Of a stretch of 64,000 nucleotides of DNA, positions 9,256 through 18,942 are shown one piece after another. Position 1 is the first letter of the stretch; every line of letters starts with the position of its first letter. This DNA is from Candidatus Alistipes faecavium (GTDB lineage Bacteria; Bacteroidota; Bacteroidia; Bacteroidales; Rikenellaceae), in contig DWYP01000032.1 of assembly GCA_019118605.1 (NCBI GenBank), positions 81,147 through 145,146 of the forward strand. Reading direction: 5' to 3'. Made by a program: the position numbers and the translations under genes. The notes under the pieces are model-generated. The model saw only the letters and a program-made list of their open reading frames with translations. It was not told where the DNA came from and did no database searches.

Positions 9256-9989
9256 ATGATTTCACCCTTTTCGAGCACCGGGCCCTCCTTGCAGATGCGT
9301 TTGTTGCCGTATTTCGTCTTGCACGAGCACCCCATGCAGGCGCCGAATCCGCAGCCCATGCGCTCCTCGAACGACAGCTGCCCGTCCTGCGGCACCGCCT
9401 CGCAAAGGGCCCGCAGCATCGGCAGCGGCCCACAGGCGTAGAAGTAGTCGAATTCCAGTCCCCGCCCGGCGATGGCCGTGGTCACGAAACCCCGTACGCC
9501 GCGCGAGCCGTCGGCCGTAGCCACCGTGACCTCGCAGCCCAGCGCCCGGAACTCCTCCTCGTAGAAGATCTCCCGCGCGGTGTTGAATCCCAGCACCACC
9601 TGCACCGGAATGTCCGCCGCAAGCAGCCGCCGCGCAAGGTTGTAGAGCGGAGGAACGCCCACACCCCCGCCGACAAGCAGGGGCCTGTGCGACGTCGCCT
9701 TCGGCGTGAAGCCGTTGCCAAGGCCCGTCAGCAGGTCGAGCTCCATGCCCGGGAGCATGCGACTCATCTGCGCCGTGCCGTCGCCCACGACCTTGTAGAT
9801 CAGCGTGAGCGTCCCCTCGTCGCAGTCGCACACCGAGATCGGGCGCCGCAGGTAGCGGCCCTCCAGCGCGATGTTGACGAACTGCCCCGAGGCGGTGATC
9901 CACTGCGTGTCGCCCTCGAGCCGCATCCGCCACACCGCATCGGTCAGCGGCACATTCTCCAGAATCCGATAGATGCCTTTCTTGTACAT
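9249..9989 (-). CDS. pyrK: Dihydroorotate dehydrogenase electron transfer subunit
   Basis: This 246-residue FAD and 2Fe-2S protein carries electrons from PyrD to NAD. It has an N-terminal FAD-binding barrel with GRYLRRPISVCDC, a nucleotide-binding domain beginning LLVGGGVGVPPLY, and a C-terminal cysteine cluster CGFGACMGCSC with a last cysteine in ICKEG. The frame is open ten codons further upstream, but the ATG at 9989 (MYKKGIYRI) fits the family. It lies 57 bases after carB and overlaps pyrD. Confidence 0.95.
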   Translation of the reverse strand: MYKKGIYRILENVPLTDAVWRMRLEGDTQWITASGQFVNIALEGRYLRRPISVCDCDEGTLTLIYKVVGDGTAQMSRMLPGMELDLLTGLGNGFTPKATSHRPLLVGGGVGVPPLYNLARRLLAADIPVQVVLGFNTAREIFYEEEFRALGCEVTVATADGSRGVRGFVTTAIAGRGLEFDYFYACGPLPMLRALCEAVPQDGQLSFEERMGCGFGACMGCSCKTKYGNKRICKEGPVLEKGEIIW

Positions 9990-10046
9990 GGTCGTCTGTT
10001 GGCGGCACGGAGCGCGCAAACGCCCCGGCCGCGATACTTCGTTCGG

Positions 10047-13000
10047 TTATTTCGCGTCGATGGTCGAAACCCGCAGCGTGATCTCCTCCAGCACGTCGAG
10101 CAGCACCTTCACCGTCTCCAGCGCCGTGAAAACCGTCACGTTGTTCTCAACGGCCGTGCGGCGGATCTCGTAGCCGTCCAGGCGCGTATTGTGCTGGTTG
10201 ATGTCGATCGTATTCATCACGTAGCTGATGTGACCCTGGCGCAGCGCGTCGATGATCTCCGTGCTGCCCTCGCTCAGCTTCCGACGCGTACGCGTGCGGA
10301 TGCCGTGCTCGCGCAGGAACTCCGCCGTGCCGGTCGTCGCCTCGATGTTGAAGCCCAGGTCGTAGAAACGCTTCACAAGAGGCAGCGCCTGAGGCTTGTC
10401 CTGATCGGCGATCGTCACGAAGATCGTCCCGTAGTTCGAAACGTGCATGCCCGTGGCCTGCAGCGCCTTGTAGAGCGCGCGCGTGAGTTTGTCGTCGTAG
10501 CCGATCGCCTCGCCCGTGGACTTCATCTCCGGCGAGAGGTACGAATCCATGCCGCGGATCTTCGCGAACGAGAAGGCCGGGGCCTTCACGTACCAGCGCG
10601 TCTTCTCGTGTCCGTAGACCTCCGTGATGCCCTGCTCGCGCAGCGTCTTGCCCAGGATCACCTGCGTGGCGATGTGCGCCATCTGCACGCCCGTCGACTT
10701 CGACAGGAACGGCACCGTGCGCGACGAGCGCGGGTTGACCTCGATGACGTAGACGTCGTCGTCGCCCGCCACGATGAACTGGATATTGTAAAGTCCCACG
10801 ATGCCGATCCGCAGACCCAGCCGCACCGTGTAGTCGATGATCTTGTCCTTGGCCTTCCGGCTCACGCTGAAGGTCGGGTAAACGCTGATCGAGTCGCCCG
10901 AGTGGATGCCCGTGTGCTCGACATGCTCCATGATGCCCGGGATGAAGACATCCCGCCCGTCGCAGATCGCGTCGACCTCGAGCTCCTTGCCCATGATGTA
11001 GCGGTCGACGAGCACCGGGGAGTCCTCGTTCACCTCGACGGCCGTCTGCAGGTAGTGGCGCAGCCGCTCCTCGTTCGAGACGATCTGCATGGCGCGCCCG
11101 CCCAGCACGTAGCTCGGGCGCACGAGCACCGGATAGCCGATGCGCGCCGCGGCGCGCACGCCCTCCTCGATGTCCGTCACGGCCTCGGCCTCCGGCTGCG
11201 GAATCCCCAGCTCCTCCATGATCCGCTCGAAGCACCCGCGGTCCTCGGCGTTGCGGATCGCCTGCGTGTCGGTGCCGATGATCGGAACGCCCAGCTCCGA
11301 AAGCGGCTCGGCAAGGTTGATCGCCGTCTGTCCGCCGAGCGACACCACGATGCCCTTCGGCTTCTCGAGGTGGATGACGTTCATCACGTCCTCGACCGTC
11401 AGCGGCTCGAAGTAGAGCTTGTCGCTGGTCGTGTAGTCCGTCGACACGGTCTCGGGGTTGTTGTTGATGATGATCGCCTCGTAGCCCGCCTCGCGGATCG
11501 ACCAGATGGCATGCACGGTCGAATAGTCGAACTCCACGCCCTGGCCGATGCGGATCGGGCCCGAGCCCAGCACGATGATCTTCTCCTTGTCGCTGACAAC
11601 CGACTCGTTCTCCTGCTCGTAGGTCGAGTAGAAGTAGGGAACGTACGACGCAAACTCGCTCGCGCACGTGTCGATCATCTTGTAGACCGGGAAGATGTCA
11701 TGCTTCTCGCGCAGGCGGTAGATGTCATGCTGCGTGAGACCCCACAACTGCCCGATGAACTTGTCGCTGAAGCCCATGCGCTTGGCGTCGTGCAGCGTCT
11801 CCGGATCCCCCGGGTGTGCACGCACGACGTTTTCGAACTCCACGATGTTCTTGAACTTCTCGAGGAAGAACATGTCGATCTTCGTGTTGTTGTAGATCAG
11901 CGCAAGATCCACGCCCCCGCGGATCAGCTGCGCAATGGCGTAGAGGCGGTCGTCGGTGCCCTCCTTGATGTAGGCCAGCAGGTCGTCGTTCGTCCACGTG
12001 TCGAACTTCTTGTGGTAGATGTGGCACACGCCCGTCTCGAGCGACCGCACGGCCTTCAGCAGCGACTCCTCCATCGTGCGGCCGATCGACATCACCTCGC
12101 CCGTGGCCTTCATCTGCGTGCCCAGCTTGTTCGACGCGTCGGAGAACTTGTCGAACGGGAAGCGCGCGACCTTCGTCACCACGTAGTCGAGCGTCGGCTC
12201 GAACGACGCCGGAGTATTGGCGATATGGATCTCGTCGAGCGTCAGGCCCACGGCGATCTTCGCACTGACGCGCGCAATCGGATAGCCCGAAGCCTTCGAG
12301 GCCAGGGCCGAGGAGCGCGACACGCGCGGGTTCACCTCGATGAGGTAGTATTTGAACGACAGCGGGTCGAGCGCGAACTGCACGTTGCAGCCCCCTTCGA
12401 TCTTCAGCGCACGGATGATCTTCAGCGCCGAGTCGCGCAGCATCTGGAACTCCTTGTTGGTGAGCGTCTGGCTCGGGGCCACGACGATCGAGTCGCCCGT
12501 GTGGATGCCCACCGGGTCGATGTTCTCCATGCAGCAGATGCTGATGGCCGTGTCGTTGCGGTCGCGCATCACCTCGTACTCGATCTCCTTGTAGCCCTTG
12601 ATGCTCTTCTCGACGAGCACCTGGTGCACCGGAGAGAGCGCCAGGGCGTGGCGCATCAGCTCGCAAAGCTCCGCCTCGTCGTCGGCGAAGCCGCCGCCCG
12701 TGCCGCCCAGCGTGAAGGCCGGGCGCAGCACCACCGGATAGCCGATCTTCGCGGCGATCTCCACGGCCTCCTCCACCGAGTTGGCAACCTCCGACGGAAG
12801 CACCGGCTCGCCCAGCGACTCGCACAGCTCCTTGAACAGCTCGCGGTCCTCGGCCTGCTCGATCGACTCGAACGACGTGCCGAGGATCTCCACCTGGCAC
12901 TCCTTGAGGATGCCCTTCTTGGCAAGCTGCACGGCAAGGTTCAGGCCCGTCTGCCCGCCCAGTCCCGGGACAATGGCATCGGGTCGCTCGTAGCGGATGA

Positions 13001-13229
13001 TCTTCGCCACGTATTCCAGCGTCAGAGGCTCCATGTAGACCTTGTCGGCGATATGCGTGTCGGTCATGATGGTGGCGGGGTTCGAGTTGGCGAGAATCAC
13101 CTCGTACCCCTCCTCCTTGAGTGCCAGGCACGCCTGCGTACCCGCATAGTCGAACTCCGCGGCCTGTCCGATCACGATCGGGCCCGACCCGATGACCATT
13201 ACCTTCTTGATATCTTTTCTCTTAGGCAT
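10047..13229 (-). CDS. carB: Carbamoyl phosphate synthetase, large subunit
   Basis: The 1060-residue subunit makes carbamoyl phosphate from bicarbonate, ATP and ammonia tunnelled from CarA. Two homologous ATP-grasp halves are visible, each opening with a [12 protein letters not shown] or [12 protein letters not shown] motif (near residues 10 and 558) and each with EVNPR (near 299 and 832). The C-terminal 130 residues form the MGS-like allosteric domain, which normally senses UMP or ornithine. The carA stop overlaps the carB start by eight bases, so the two are translationally coupled. Confidence 0.98.
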   Translation of the reverse strand: MPKRKDIKKVMVIGSGPIVIGQAAEFDYAGTQACLALKEEGYEVILANSNPATIMTDTHIADKVYMEPLTLEYVAKIIRYERPDAIVPGLGGQTGLNLAVQLAKKGILKECQVEILGTSFESIEQAEDRELFKELCESLGEPVLPSEVANSVEEAVEIAAKIGYPVVLRPAFTLGGTGGGFADDEAELCELMRHALALSPVHQVLVEKSIKGYKEIEYEVMRDRNDTAISICCMENIDPVGIHTGDSIVVAPSQTLTNKEFQMLRDSALKIIRALKIEGGCNVQFALDPLSFKYYLIEVNPRVSRSSALASKASGYPIARVSAKIAVGLTLDEIHIANTPASFEPTLDYVVTKVARFPFDKFSDASNKLGTQMKATGEVMSIGRTMEESLLKAVRSLETGVCHIYHKKFDTWTNDDLLAYIKEGTDDRLYAIAQLIRGGVDLALIYNNTKIDMFFLEKFKNIVEFENVVRAHPGDPETLHDAKRMGFSDKFIGQLWGLTQHDIYRLREKHDIFPVYKMIDTCASEFASYVPYFYSTYEQENESVVSDKEKIIVLGSGPIRIGQGVEFDYSTVHAIWSIREAGYEAIIINNNPETVSTDYTTSDKLYFEPLTVEDVMNVIHLEKPKGIVVSLGGQTAINLAEPLSELGVPIIGTDTQAIRNAEDRGCFERIMEELGIPQPEAEAVTDIEEGVRAAARIGYPVLVRPSYVLGGRAMQIVSNEERLRHYLQTAVEVNEDSPVLVDRYIMGKELEVDAICDGRDVFIPGIMEHVEHTGIHSGDSISVYPTFSVSRKAKDKIIDYTVRLGLRIGIVGLYNIQFIVAGDDDVYVIEVNPRSSRTVPFLSKSTGVQMAHIATQVILGKTLREQGITEVYGHEKTRWYVKAPAFSFAKIRGMDSYLSPEMKSTGEAIGYDDKLTRALYKALQATGMHVSNYGTIFVTIADQDKPQALPLVKRFYDLGFNIEATTGTAEFLREHGIRTRTRRKLSEGSTEIIDALRQGHISYVMNTIDINQHNTRLDGYEIRRTAVENNVTVFTALETVKVLLDVLEEITLRVSTIDAK

Positions 13230-14313
13230 GTCTGTACTCCTCCATGATTTTAGTGAACTTTCCGAACAAATAGGCGCTGTCCTGCGGTCCCGAAGCGCTC
13301 TCGGGGTGGTACTGCATCGAGAAGACGCCCTCCGCGGCGCACTCCACGCCCTCGGCCGTGCCGTCGAGCAGGTTCACGTGCGTCAGCGAGAGGCCCGTGC
13401 CCTCCAGCGAGCCGATGTCCACGGCGTAGCTGTGGTTCTGGCTCGTGATCTCGAGCTTCCCGGTCTGCAGGTTCTTCACCGGATGGTTCGCTCCCCGGTG
13501 TCCGAACTTCATCTTGAAGGTCTTCGCCCCGTAGGCCAGCGAGATCAACTGGTGCCCCATGCAGATGCCGAAGATCGGAAGACGTCCGCGAAGCTTCTTC
13601 ACCAGGTCGATCACCGGCGTCACGTCCTCCGGATTGCCCGGGCCGTTCGACAGCACCAGCCCGTCGGGATGGAAGGCCAGCACCTCCTCGACCGTCGAGT
13701 TGTAGGGCATAACGATCACGTTGCACCCCACGCGGTTCAGCAGCCGCACGATGTTGTACTTGATGCCGCAGTCGATGGCCACGACGTCGTACTTGTGGTT
13801 CGGGACGCGCGACATCCACCGCTTGCGGCAGCTCACGCGCGAAACCATGTCGTGCGGCATCTCGTAGGCCCGCAGGCGCGCCAGCGCCTCCTCGCGCGGC
13901 GTCGCGGCGTCGGTGACGATCACCTTCTGGGTGCCTTCGTCGCGGATGATCCGCGTCAGCGCCCGGGTGTCGATCCCCGAAATGGCCGGAATGTCGTGCT
14001 CCTCGAAAACCTCGTTGAGCGTCTTCGTGTAGCGGAAGTTCGACGGAAGGTCGTTGTACTCGCGCACGATCATCCCGCCGATGGTCGGCGTCTTGGTCTC
14101 ATAATCCTCGTCGGTCATGCCGTAGTTGCCGATCAGCGGATAGGTCATCACCACCATCTGGTCCGTGTACGACGGATCGGACATGATCTCCTGATACCCC
14201 ACCATCGAGGTGTTGAAGACGATCTCGTTGATGGCCTCACGGTCGGCGCCGAAGCCGTAGCCGTAGAATTCGCGGCCGTCCTCCAGGACGATTTTTTTCG
14301 TAAATGCTTTCAT
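13222..14313 (-). CDS. carA: Carbamoyl phosphate synthetase, small (glutaminase) subunit
   Basis: The 363-residue glutamine amidotransferase feeds ammonia to CarB. The class I triad is present: nucleophile cysteine in GICMGHQL and histidine in [10 protein letters not shown] near the C-terminus. The N-terminal CarA-specific domain has [16 protein letters not shown]. It starts two bases after pyrC ends and overlaps carB. No second carAB set is visible, so this pair probably serves both arginine and pyrimidine synthesis, though that depends on the rest of the genome. Confidence 0.97.
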   Translation of the reverse strand: MKAFTKKIVLEDGREFYGYGFGADREAINEIVFNTSMVGYQEIMSDPSYTDQMVVMTYPLIGNYGMTDEDYETKTPTIGGMIVREYNDLPSNFRYTKTLNEVFEEHDIPAISGIDTRALTRIIRDEGTQKVIVTDAATPREEALARLRAYEMPHDMVSRVSCRKRWMSRVPNHKYDVVAIDCGIKYNIVRLLNRVGCNVIVMPYNSTVEEVLAFHPDGLVLSNGPGNPEDVTPVIDLVKKLRGRLPIFGICMGHQLISLAYGAKTFKMKFGHRGANHPVKNLQTGKLEITSQNHSYAVDIGSLEGTGLSLTHVNLLDGTAEGVECAAEGVFSMQYHPESASGPQDSAYLFGKFTKIMEEYRHA

Positions 14314-14315
14314 CC

Positions 14316-15611
14316 TTAGCAGTCCTTATCTGATATTGTTGTCGTTGTCACTCTTCCCGCATCGTATGCCTCGCGGCCTCCCGCGACCGTGAGCACCGCG
14401 CGGCCCTGCACCTCCCAGCCCGCAAAGGGCGTCGCACGCCCCTTCGAGCGGAACGTCGCGGGATCCACCCGATAGCGGGCATCGAGATCCAGCACCGTGA
14501 AGTCGGCGCGCTGCCCGGGTTCGATTCCGCCCCCGAGGCCGAAGATCCGCCGCGGGTTGCCCGACATGAGCGCCATCAGGCGGTCGAAGCCGATCACCCC
14601 TTCGAGGACGAGGTAGCGGTAGAGCAAAGGAAAGGCCGTCTCGAGCCCCACGATCCCCATGGCGCTGCCCTCCAGCCCCCGGGACTTCTCCTCGGCCGTA
14701 TGCGGGGCGTGGTCCGTGGCGATGACTTCGATCGTGCCGTCGACGATCCCTTCGAGCAACGCCTCGCGGTCGGCGCGGCTCCGCAGCGGGGGGTTCATCT
14801 TGAAGCGCCCCTCCTCCTGCAACTGTTCGTCGCACAGCAGCAGGTAGTGCGGGCCCGTCTCGCAGCTCACGCGAAGACCCCGGGCCTTGGCCCGGCGCAC
14901 CAGCTCGACGCTCTCCTTCGTGGAGACGTGGCAGACGTGGTACTGGCACCCCGTCCGCTCGGCCAGTGCGATGTCGCGCTCCACCTGCCGCCACTCGCTT
15001 TCCGAGCAGATGCCCCGATGTCCGTGTGCGCGGCAGTAGGCGCCGTCGTGGATGTAGCCCCCGTGCAGCAGGTCGTCGACCTCGCAGTGGGCGACGATCG
15101 GACGGCCGACGGAGGCCGCACGGCGCATCGCCTCCTCCATCAGCTCCGCGGACTGTACGCCGCGTCCGTCGTCGGAGAAGCCCACCACCTGCGGGGCGAG
15201 GGCCGCGAAGTCGACCAGTTCCCCGCAGCCGCGCTGTCCGAGGGTGATCGAGGCGTAGGGCTCCACGTGCACCGCGGCATCGCGGCGGATGATCTCCAGC
15301 TCGCGGCCGAGCGTCTGCAGCGAATCGGGTGCAGGGTTCAGGTTCGGCATCGCGCAGACCGTGGTATAGCCGCCCGCGGCCGCTGCGGCCGTTCCGGTCG
15401 CGATGGTCTCCTTCTGCGGGAAGCCCGGTTCGCGGAGGTGGACATGCACGTCGACAAGTCCCGGCACGAGGCACAGGCCCCCGAGGTCGGACACTCGGTC
15501 GCCGGGCTGCGGCGCGCAGTCGGGAACCACGCATCCCGCCTCGACGACCACCCGGCCCTCTTCGAAGCGTCCGTTGCGGAAGATCCGCGCATGGGTGTAG
15601 AAATTCTTCAT
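14316..15611 (-). CDS. pyrC: Dihydroorotase, class I
   Basis: The 431-residue amidohydrolase cyclises carbamoyl aspartate to dihydroorotate. Zinc-binding HxH is in VDVHVHLREPG near residues 55-65. Other metal and substrate residues appear in AHCEVDDLLHGG and ATDHAPHTAEEK. The length and motifs fit the longer class I enzyme rather than the E. coli type. It is the promoter-proximal gene of the pyr operon. Its ATG lies 17 bases after a terminator T-run, so its transcription depends on read-through of that attenuator. Confidence 0.97.
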   Translation of the reverse strand: MKNFYTHARIFRNGRFEEGRVVVEAGCVVPDCAPQPGDRVSDLGGLCLVPGLVDVHVHLREPGFPQKETIATGTAAAAAGGYTTVCAMPNLNPAPDSLQTLGRELEIIRRDAAVHVEPYASITLGQRGCGELVDFAALAPQVVGFSDDGRGVQSAELMEEAMRRAASVGRPIVAHCEVDDLLHGGYIHDGAYCRAHGHRGICSESEWRQVERDIALAERTGCQYHVCHVSTKESVELVRRAKARGLRVSCETGPHYLLLCDEQLQEEGRFKMNPPLRSRADREALLEGIVDGTIEVIATDHAPHTAEEKSRGLEGSAMGIVGLETAFPLLYRYLVLEGVIGFDRLMALMSGNPRRIFGLGGGIEPGQRADFTVLDLDARYRVDPATFRSKGRATPFAGWEVQGRAVLTVAGGREAYDAGRVTTTTISDKDC

Positions 15612-15628
15612 GGTTCGCTGGCGCGCAT

Positions 15629-15662
15629 AAAAAATTAGGGCAACCGAAACAGTTACCCTAAT
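15629..15662 (-). terminator. Attenuator terminator before pyrC
   Basis: On the minus strand ATTAGGGTAAC (15662-15652) and GTTGCCCTAAT (15644-15634) form an eleven-position stem (one mismatch) around a seven-base loop, followed directly by five to six T. It stands 17 bases before the pyrC start, well inside the transcription unit. Just upstream is a U-rich run (GUUUUGUUUUAUUAG), the kind of site where polymerase pauses when UTP is low. Confidence 0.85.
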
Positions 15663-15759
15663 AAAACAAAACGCCCGAGGCCGCCGGAGATTGAAAACCC
15701 GACCAATGGTCCCGCAACCGGAATGATTGCGCCGATGGAATGTGAGGGTTACAATTCAT
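15658..15759 (-). CDS. Leader peptide of the pyr operon (33 aa), pyrL-like
   Basis: An ATG at 15759, about 25 bases after the predicted transcription start, opens a 33-codon frame ending in TAG at 15660-15658. That stop lies inside the first bases of the attenuator stem, and the last codons cover the U-rich pause run. In the E. coli pyrBI system a ribosome close behind paused polymerase blocks the terminator when UTP is scarce, and the geometry here would allow the same. The peptide itself has no recognisable domain. It is an inference from position, not from homology. Confidence 0.55.
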   Translation of the reverse strand: MNCNPHIPSAQSFRLRDHWSGFQSPAASGVLFY

Positions 15760-15786
15760 AGGTCTCGGTATCGCCTTAATCGAGCA

Positions 15787-15818
15787 CAAAGATAGGGGTT
15801 TTTCGCCGCGTGCGCAAA
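15787..15818 (-). promoter_or_regulatory. Promoter of the pyr operon
   Basis: Minus-strand TTTG (15818-15815), a 20-base spacer, then TATCTTTG (15794-15787) is a near-perfect Bacteroidota promoter. It should start transcription near 15780, giving a leader of about 170 bases with the short peptide frame and attenuator. Confidence 0.85.
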
Positions 15819-15911
15819 AATTTCCGGGATTTTTTTTCAACAATCGGTGCACGGTGCGGCGGCAGGCGTGCGACGGGCTTCCTATCCGAAGCGCAGGGCC
15901 CGGAGGGCATA

Positions 15912-15943
15912 AAAAAGTCCCGGGAAAATACCCGGGACTTTTT
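15912..15943. terminator. Strong bidirectional terminator after the MFS gene
   Basis: A perfect 13-base inverted repeat (AAAAAGTCCCGGG / CCCGGGACTTTTT, six-base loop) has A and T tracts on both sides. It lies about 175 bases after the transporter stop at 16120 on the minus strand and isolates the pyr promoter. The stretch 15944-16119 between it and the gene has scattered CCGCCGGAAT-like repeats and no gene. Confidence 0.88.
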
Positions 15944-16119
15944 ATTTTATTTTTTATTAACGATCGGATCCGTCCGCCGGAATGTTCCGCCGGAATGCCG
16001 TGGGGTCGCTTTACCGGAAGGGAGGGGCAGCTACACCATCGGAGCGTGCCGCCGGGGGTACCGCCGGTCATACCGCCGAATTCCTCCGCCGGAAATACCG
16101 TCGGGCGCCGGGCGCCGGA

Positions 16120-17586
16120 TTATGCCTCCGAAGCCTCGGAGGTCTCCTCCTCGTCGTATCCGTCGGCCTTGGCCTTCCACATCAGCAGGAAGACCAGCAT
16201 GCCCACCACGGCGATGCCGATGATCCCCACATAGGCCCAGCTCCAGCCGTAGTGCTGGGCAACGTAACCCAGACCCACGCCCGAAACGAGCGTCGAGGCG
16301 TAGCCGAAGAGGCCCGTGAGGCCGTTGGCCGTGGCGGCGGCGCGCTTCGTGGCCTGGTTGGCCGCGGCGATGCCGATCAGGGCCTGCGGCCCGTAGATGC
16401 AGAACCCCGCGGCGCACAGCGACGCGAAGAGCAGCCAGATCGGCGCATCGGGGGGAAGCTGCCAGAAAATGAAAACGAAGAGCGCGGCCCCGGCCATGCA
16501 GAAGACGCACGTGCGGTGCGCGCGGCCCTTCAACCATTTGTCGGTCGCCCAGCCCGAGAAGAGCATGCCCAGGATGCCGGCGATCTCGAACATCGCCACG
16601 AGCCACCCCGCATGCTCCATGCTCACGCCCTTCGACTGGCTCAGAAGCGACGGGCCCCAGTCAAGCACCGAGAAGCGCACGATGTAGACGAAGAAGTTGG
16701 CGAAGCCCAGGATCCAGATCAGCGGGTTCTTGAAGACGTATTTCATCAGGAAGGCGCGATGCTCGTCGCTCTTCTTCTCGCTCTGGACCTTTTTCGTCTC
16801 GGTGCCCTCCAGTTCGGGAAGGCCCACCGACGAGGGCGTATCGCGCAGGAAGAGCATCAGTCCCAGCGCCCCGGCCATCGCAATGCCCGAGGGGATCCAG
16901 AAGCACCACCGCCAGGCCCCGTAGTGCGTGGCGAAGTTCATCACCGTGGCCATGCCCTCGGGATCGGAGGGATCGACGCCCAGGTTGGCGGCGATCTGCG
17001 ACACGGCCGCCGGGTCGCCGCTGACGTTCTGGCCCATGTGGCCCATCAGGTAGCCGCAGAGAATCACCACAAGACCCGCACCGATCGAGTGCGAGGTGTT
17101 CCACACCGACATCTTCGTGGCCAGCTGCTTGGGAGGGATCCAGTGGGTCAGCAGCCGCGCGCACGGAGGGAATCCCGTACCCTGCAGCAGGCCGTTGACC
17201 ACCCACATCACCCCCATGAAGAGGATCATCGTGTTGGTGAACTGCGTGCCCATGTGCTCGCCCGTGATCCAGTAGGAGACGTCCTCGCCGAAGCCGAAGG
17301 CGAAGTTGGCAAGGGCGCAGAGCGCCAGTCCGACGGCCATGTACCAGCGGGCGTTCATCCGGTCGGCGAAGATGCCGTTGACGAAGCGCGAGAATCCGTA
17401 GATCAGTCCGTTGAGCGTCAGAAAGATACCGAGGCTCGTCTTCGAGATGCCGAGGTCCGCCTCCAGGCCCGGCATGGCCAGCGAGAAGTTCTTGCGTACG
17501 AAGTAGAAGAGCGCGTAGCCGATCATCGTCGCGAGGATCGTCCGCGTCTGCCAGTACTTGAAGCGCTTGCTTTGTTCAGGTGTCAT
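16120..17586 (-). CDS. MFS transporter, organophosphate:phosphate antiporter type (GlpT/UhpT family)
   Basis: This 488-residue inner-membrane protein has about twelve hydrophobic segments. The opening YFVRKNFSLAMPGLEADLG with a following FSRFVNGIFADR is typical of the GlpT/UhpT/PgtP branch, which imports sugar phosphates or glycerol phosphate in exchange for phosphate. A charged loop near residues 255-280 separates the two six-helix halves. The exact substrate cannot be told. It stands alone, with its own promoter and terminator. The start ATG at 17586 is the first in frame after the -7 element. Confidence 0.88.
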   Translation of the reverse strand: MTPEQSKRFKYWQTRTILATMIGYALFYFVRKNFSLAMPGLEADLGISKTSLGIFLTLNGLIYGFSRFVNGIFADRMNARWYMAVGLALCALANFAFGFGEDVSYWITGEHMGTQFTNTMILFMGVMWVVNGLLQGTGFPPCARLLTHWIPPKQLATKMSVWNTSHSIGAGLVVILCGYLMGHMGQNVSGDPAAVSQIAANLGVDPSDPEGMATVMNFATHYGAWRWCFWIPSGIAMAGALGLMLFLRDTPSSVGLPELEGTETKKVQSEKKSDEHRAFLMKYVFKNPLIWILGFANFFVYIVRFSVLDWGPSLLSQSKGVSMEHAGWLVAMFEIAGILGMLFSGWATDKWLKGRAHRTCVFCMAGAALFVFIFWQLPPDAPIWLLFASLCAAGFCIYGPQALIGIAAANQATKRAAATANGLTGLFGYASTLVSGVGLGYVAQHYGWSWAYVGIIGIAVVGMLVFLLMWKAKADGYDEEETSEASEA

Positions 17587-17616
17587 TTCGGAATGAAAGA
17601 GTTAGGTTTCAACGGA

Positions 17617-17624
17617 CAAAGATA
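17617..17624 (-). promoter_or_regulatory. -7 element for the MFS transporter gene
   Basis: TATCTTTG on the minus strand lies 30 bases before the start at 17586. No convincing TTTG is seen at the -33 distance, so only the -7 element is supported. Confidence 0.55.
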
Positions 17625-17747
17625 CAACTTTCGGATCGAATAGTTGCCGAATGGAGGAATTTTTTTCTCCCTGAGGCGAATTTTTCCTCCCGCCGCGCCT
17701 CGAAACTCCCCAAACAGCGCCCCGGAAAAAGTTTTTCCCGTCACAAA

Positions 17748-17778
17748 TTGGACATGAAGAAATAAAAGCATAACTTTG
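17748..17778 (+). promoter_or_regulatory. Promoter for the HAD phosphatase gene
   Basis: TTG (17748-17750), 20 bases, then TAACTTTG (17771-17778). It gives a leader of about 90 bases before the start at 17878. It is divergent from the transporter promoter in the same intergenic region. Confidence 0.6.
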
Positions 17779-17877
17779 AATCGAAAATCCGCCGCGCAGG
17801 GATGATTTCATTGCGAAATTTTCCCCGCACGCGCAACGGACCGCGCCATACGGAATATCGAACAACACCATAGAACC

Positions 17878-18744
17878 ATGACACAACCTTTCCACCGCTA
17901 CCGCTCCGTCTGGGAGCAGGACGAACTGATGCGCCGCCTGCGCCGCATCCGCCACGTGGCCCTCGACATGGACGGCACGATCTACATGGGCATGTCGCTC
18001 TTCCCCTACACGCAGCCCTTCCTGCAGGGGCTCCGCGAGATGGGAATCGGATACTCCTTCCTCACGAACAACCCCTCGAAGTGCATCGCCGACTACCTCC
18101 ACAAGCTCCGCACGCTGGGCATCGAGGCCTCGCGCGAGGAGATGTACACCACCACACTGGCCACGATCGACTACCTCCGCGCCCACTACCCCGCGGCCCG
18201 GAGGCTCTTCCTGCTCGGAACCCCCTCGATGATCTCCGAATTCGAGGCCGCAGGATATGAGTCGTGCGCCGAGTCGGCCGACGACCGCCCCGACGCCGTC
18301 ATCGCGGCCTTCGACATGACGCTGCAGTACGACAGGCTCTGCCGCGCGGCATGGTGGGTGAAGCAGGGACTCCCCTACATCGCCACCAACCCCGACCGCG
18401 TCTGCCCGACCGACCTGCCCACGGTGCTCGTCGACTGCGGCTCGATCTGCGCATGCATCGAGCATGCCACGGGCCGCAGGCCCGACATCACCCTCGGCAA
18501 GCCCGACCCCAACATGCTCTCGGGCATCCTCGCACGCCACGGGCTGCAGCCCGACCAGATCGCAATGGTCGGAGACCGCATCTACACCGACGTGCAGATG
18601 GCCCACAACGCCGGGGCGATGGGCGTGCTGGTGCTCTCGGGAGAAACGACCCTCGAGGTGGCCGACAAGGCCGACCCGCAGCCCCACATCACGGCCGACA
18701 GCATCGAGGTGCTCGGGGAGCTCCTCCGCGAGGCGCACCGATGA
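17878..18744 (+). CDS. HAD-superfamily phosphatase, NagD/pNPPase-like (class IIA)
   Basis: The 288-residue protein is a HAD hydrolase with nucleophile and acid/base aspartates D30 and D32 in LDMDGTIYMG, motif II threonine in SFLTNNPSK, lysine in GKPDPNM, and motif IV in GDRIYTDVQMA. The large cap between motifs II and III places it with NagD, AraL and p-nitrophenyl phosphatases. The substrate is probably a small phosphorylated metabolite such as a nucleotide or sugar phosphate. It has no signal peptide. It is followed by a run of nine G and then an inverted repeat. Confidence 0.88.
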   Translation: MTQPFHRYRSVWEQDELMRRLRRIRHVALDMDGTIYMGMSLFPYTQPFLQGLREMGIGYSFLTNNPSKCIADYLHKLRTLGIEASREEMYTTTLATIDYLRAHYPAARRLFLLGTPSMISEFEAAGYESCAESADDRPDAVIAAFDMTLQYDRLCRAAWWVKQGLPYIATNPDRVCPTDLPTVLVDCGSICACIEHATGRRPDITLGKPDPNMLSGILARHGLQPDQIAMVGDRIYTDVQMAHNAGAMGVLVLSGETTLEVADKADPQPHITADSIEVLGELLREAHR

Positions 18745-18756
18745 CCGTGCGGAGGT

Positions 18757-18765
18757 GGGGGGGGG
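18757..18765 (+). repeat. G9 homopolymer
   Basis: Nine consecutive G lie 12 bases after the phosphatase stop. It is one of three nine-base G or C runs in the window, all outside genes. Confidence 0.95.
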
Positions 18766-18852
18766 CGGCAGAACCGGACTCCGGAGGCCCCGACGGCCGG
18801 ATCCGGGCATGCCGCACACCCGTCCTATAAGAAACGATGATGATACGATAAG

Positions 18853-18882
18853 AAATACCGAACTTTTGCGGGTTCGGTATTT
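18853..18882. terminator. Inverted repeat between HAD and ZIP genes
   Basis: AAATACCGAAC and GTTCGGTATTT form a perfect 11-base stem with an eight-base loop. The stem ends in ATTT but no longer T run follows, so it is a plausible but not strong terminator for the phosphatase gene. Confidence 0.5.
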
Positions 18883-18895
18883 CCCGTTTATGCAC

Positions 18896-18903
18896 TATCT
18901 TTG
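18896..18903 (+). promoter_or_regulatory. -7 element for the ZIP transporter gene
   Basis: TATCTTTG lies 39 bases before the ZIP start at 18943. A TTTG is present upstream but 27 bases away, too far for the usual spacing. Confidence 0.55.
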
Positions 18904-18942
18904 CTCCCGACGGAATCGTCACGGACAAAACACGCATCGCAC

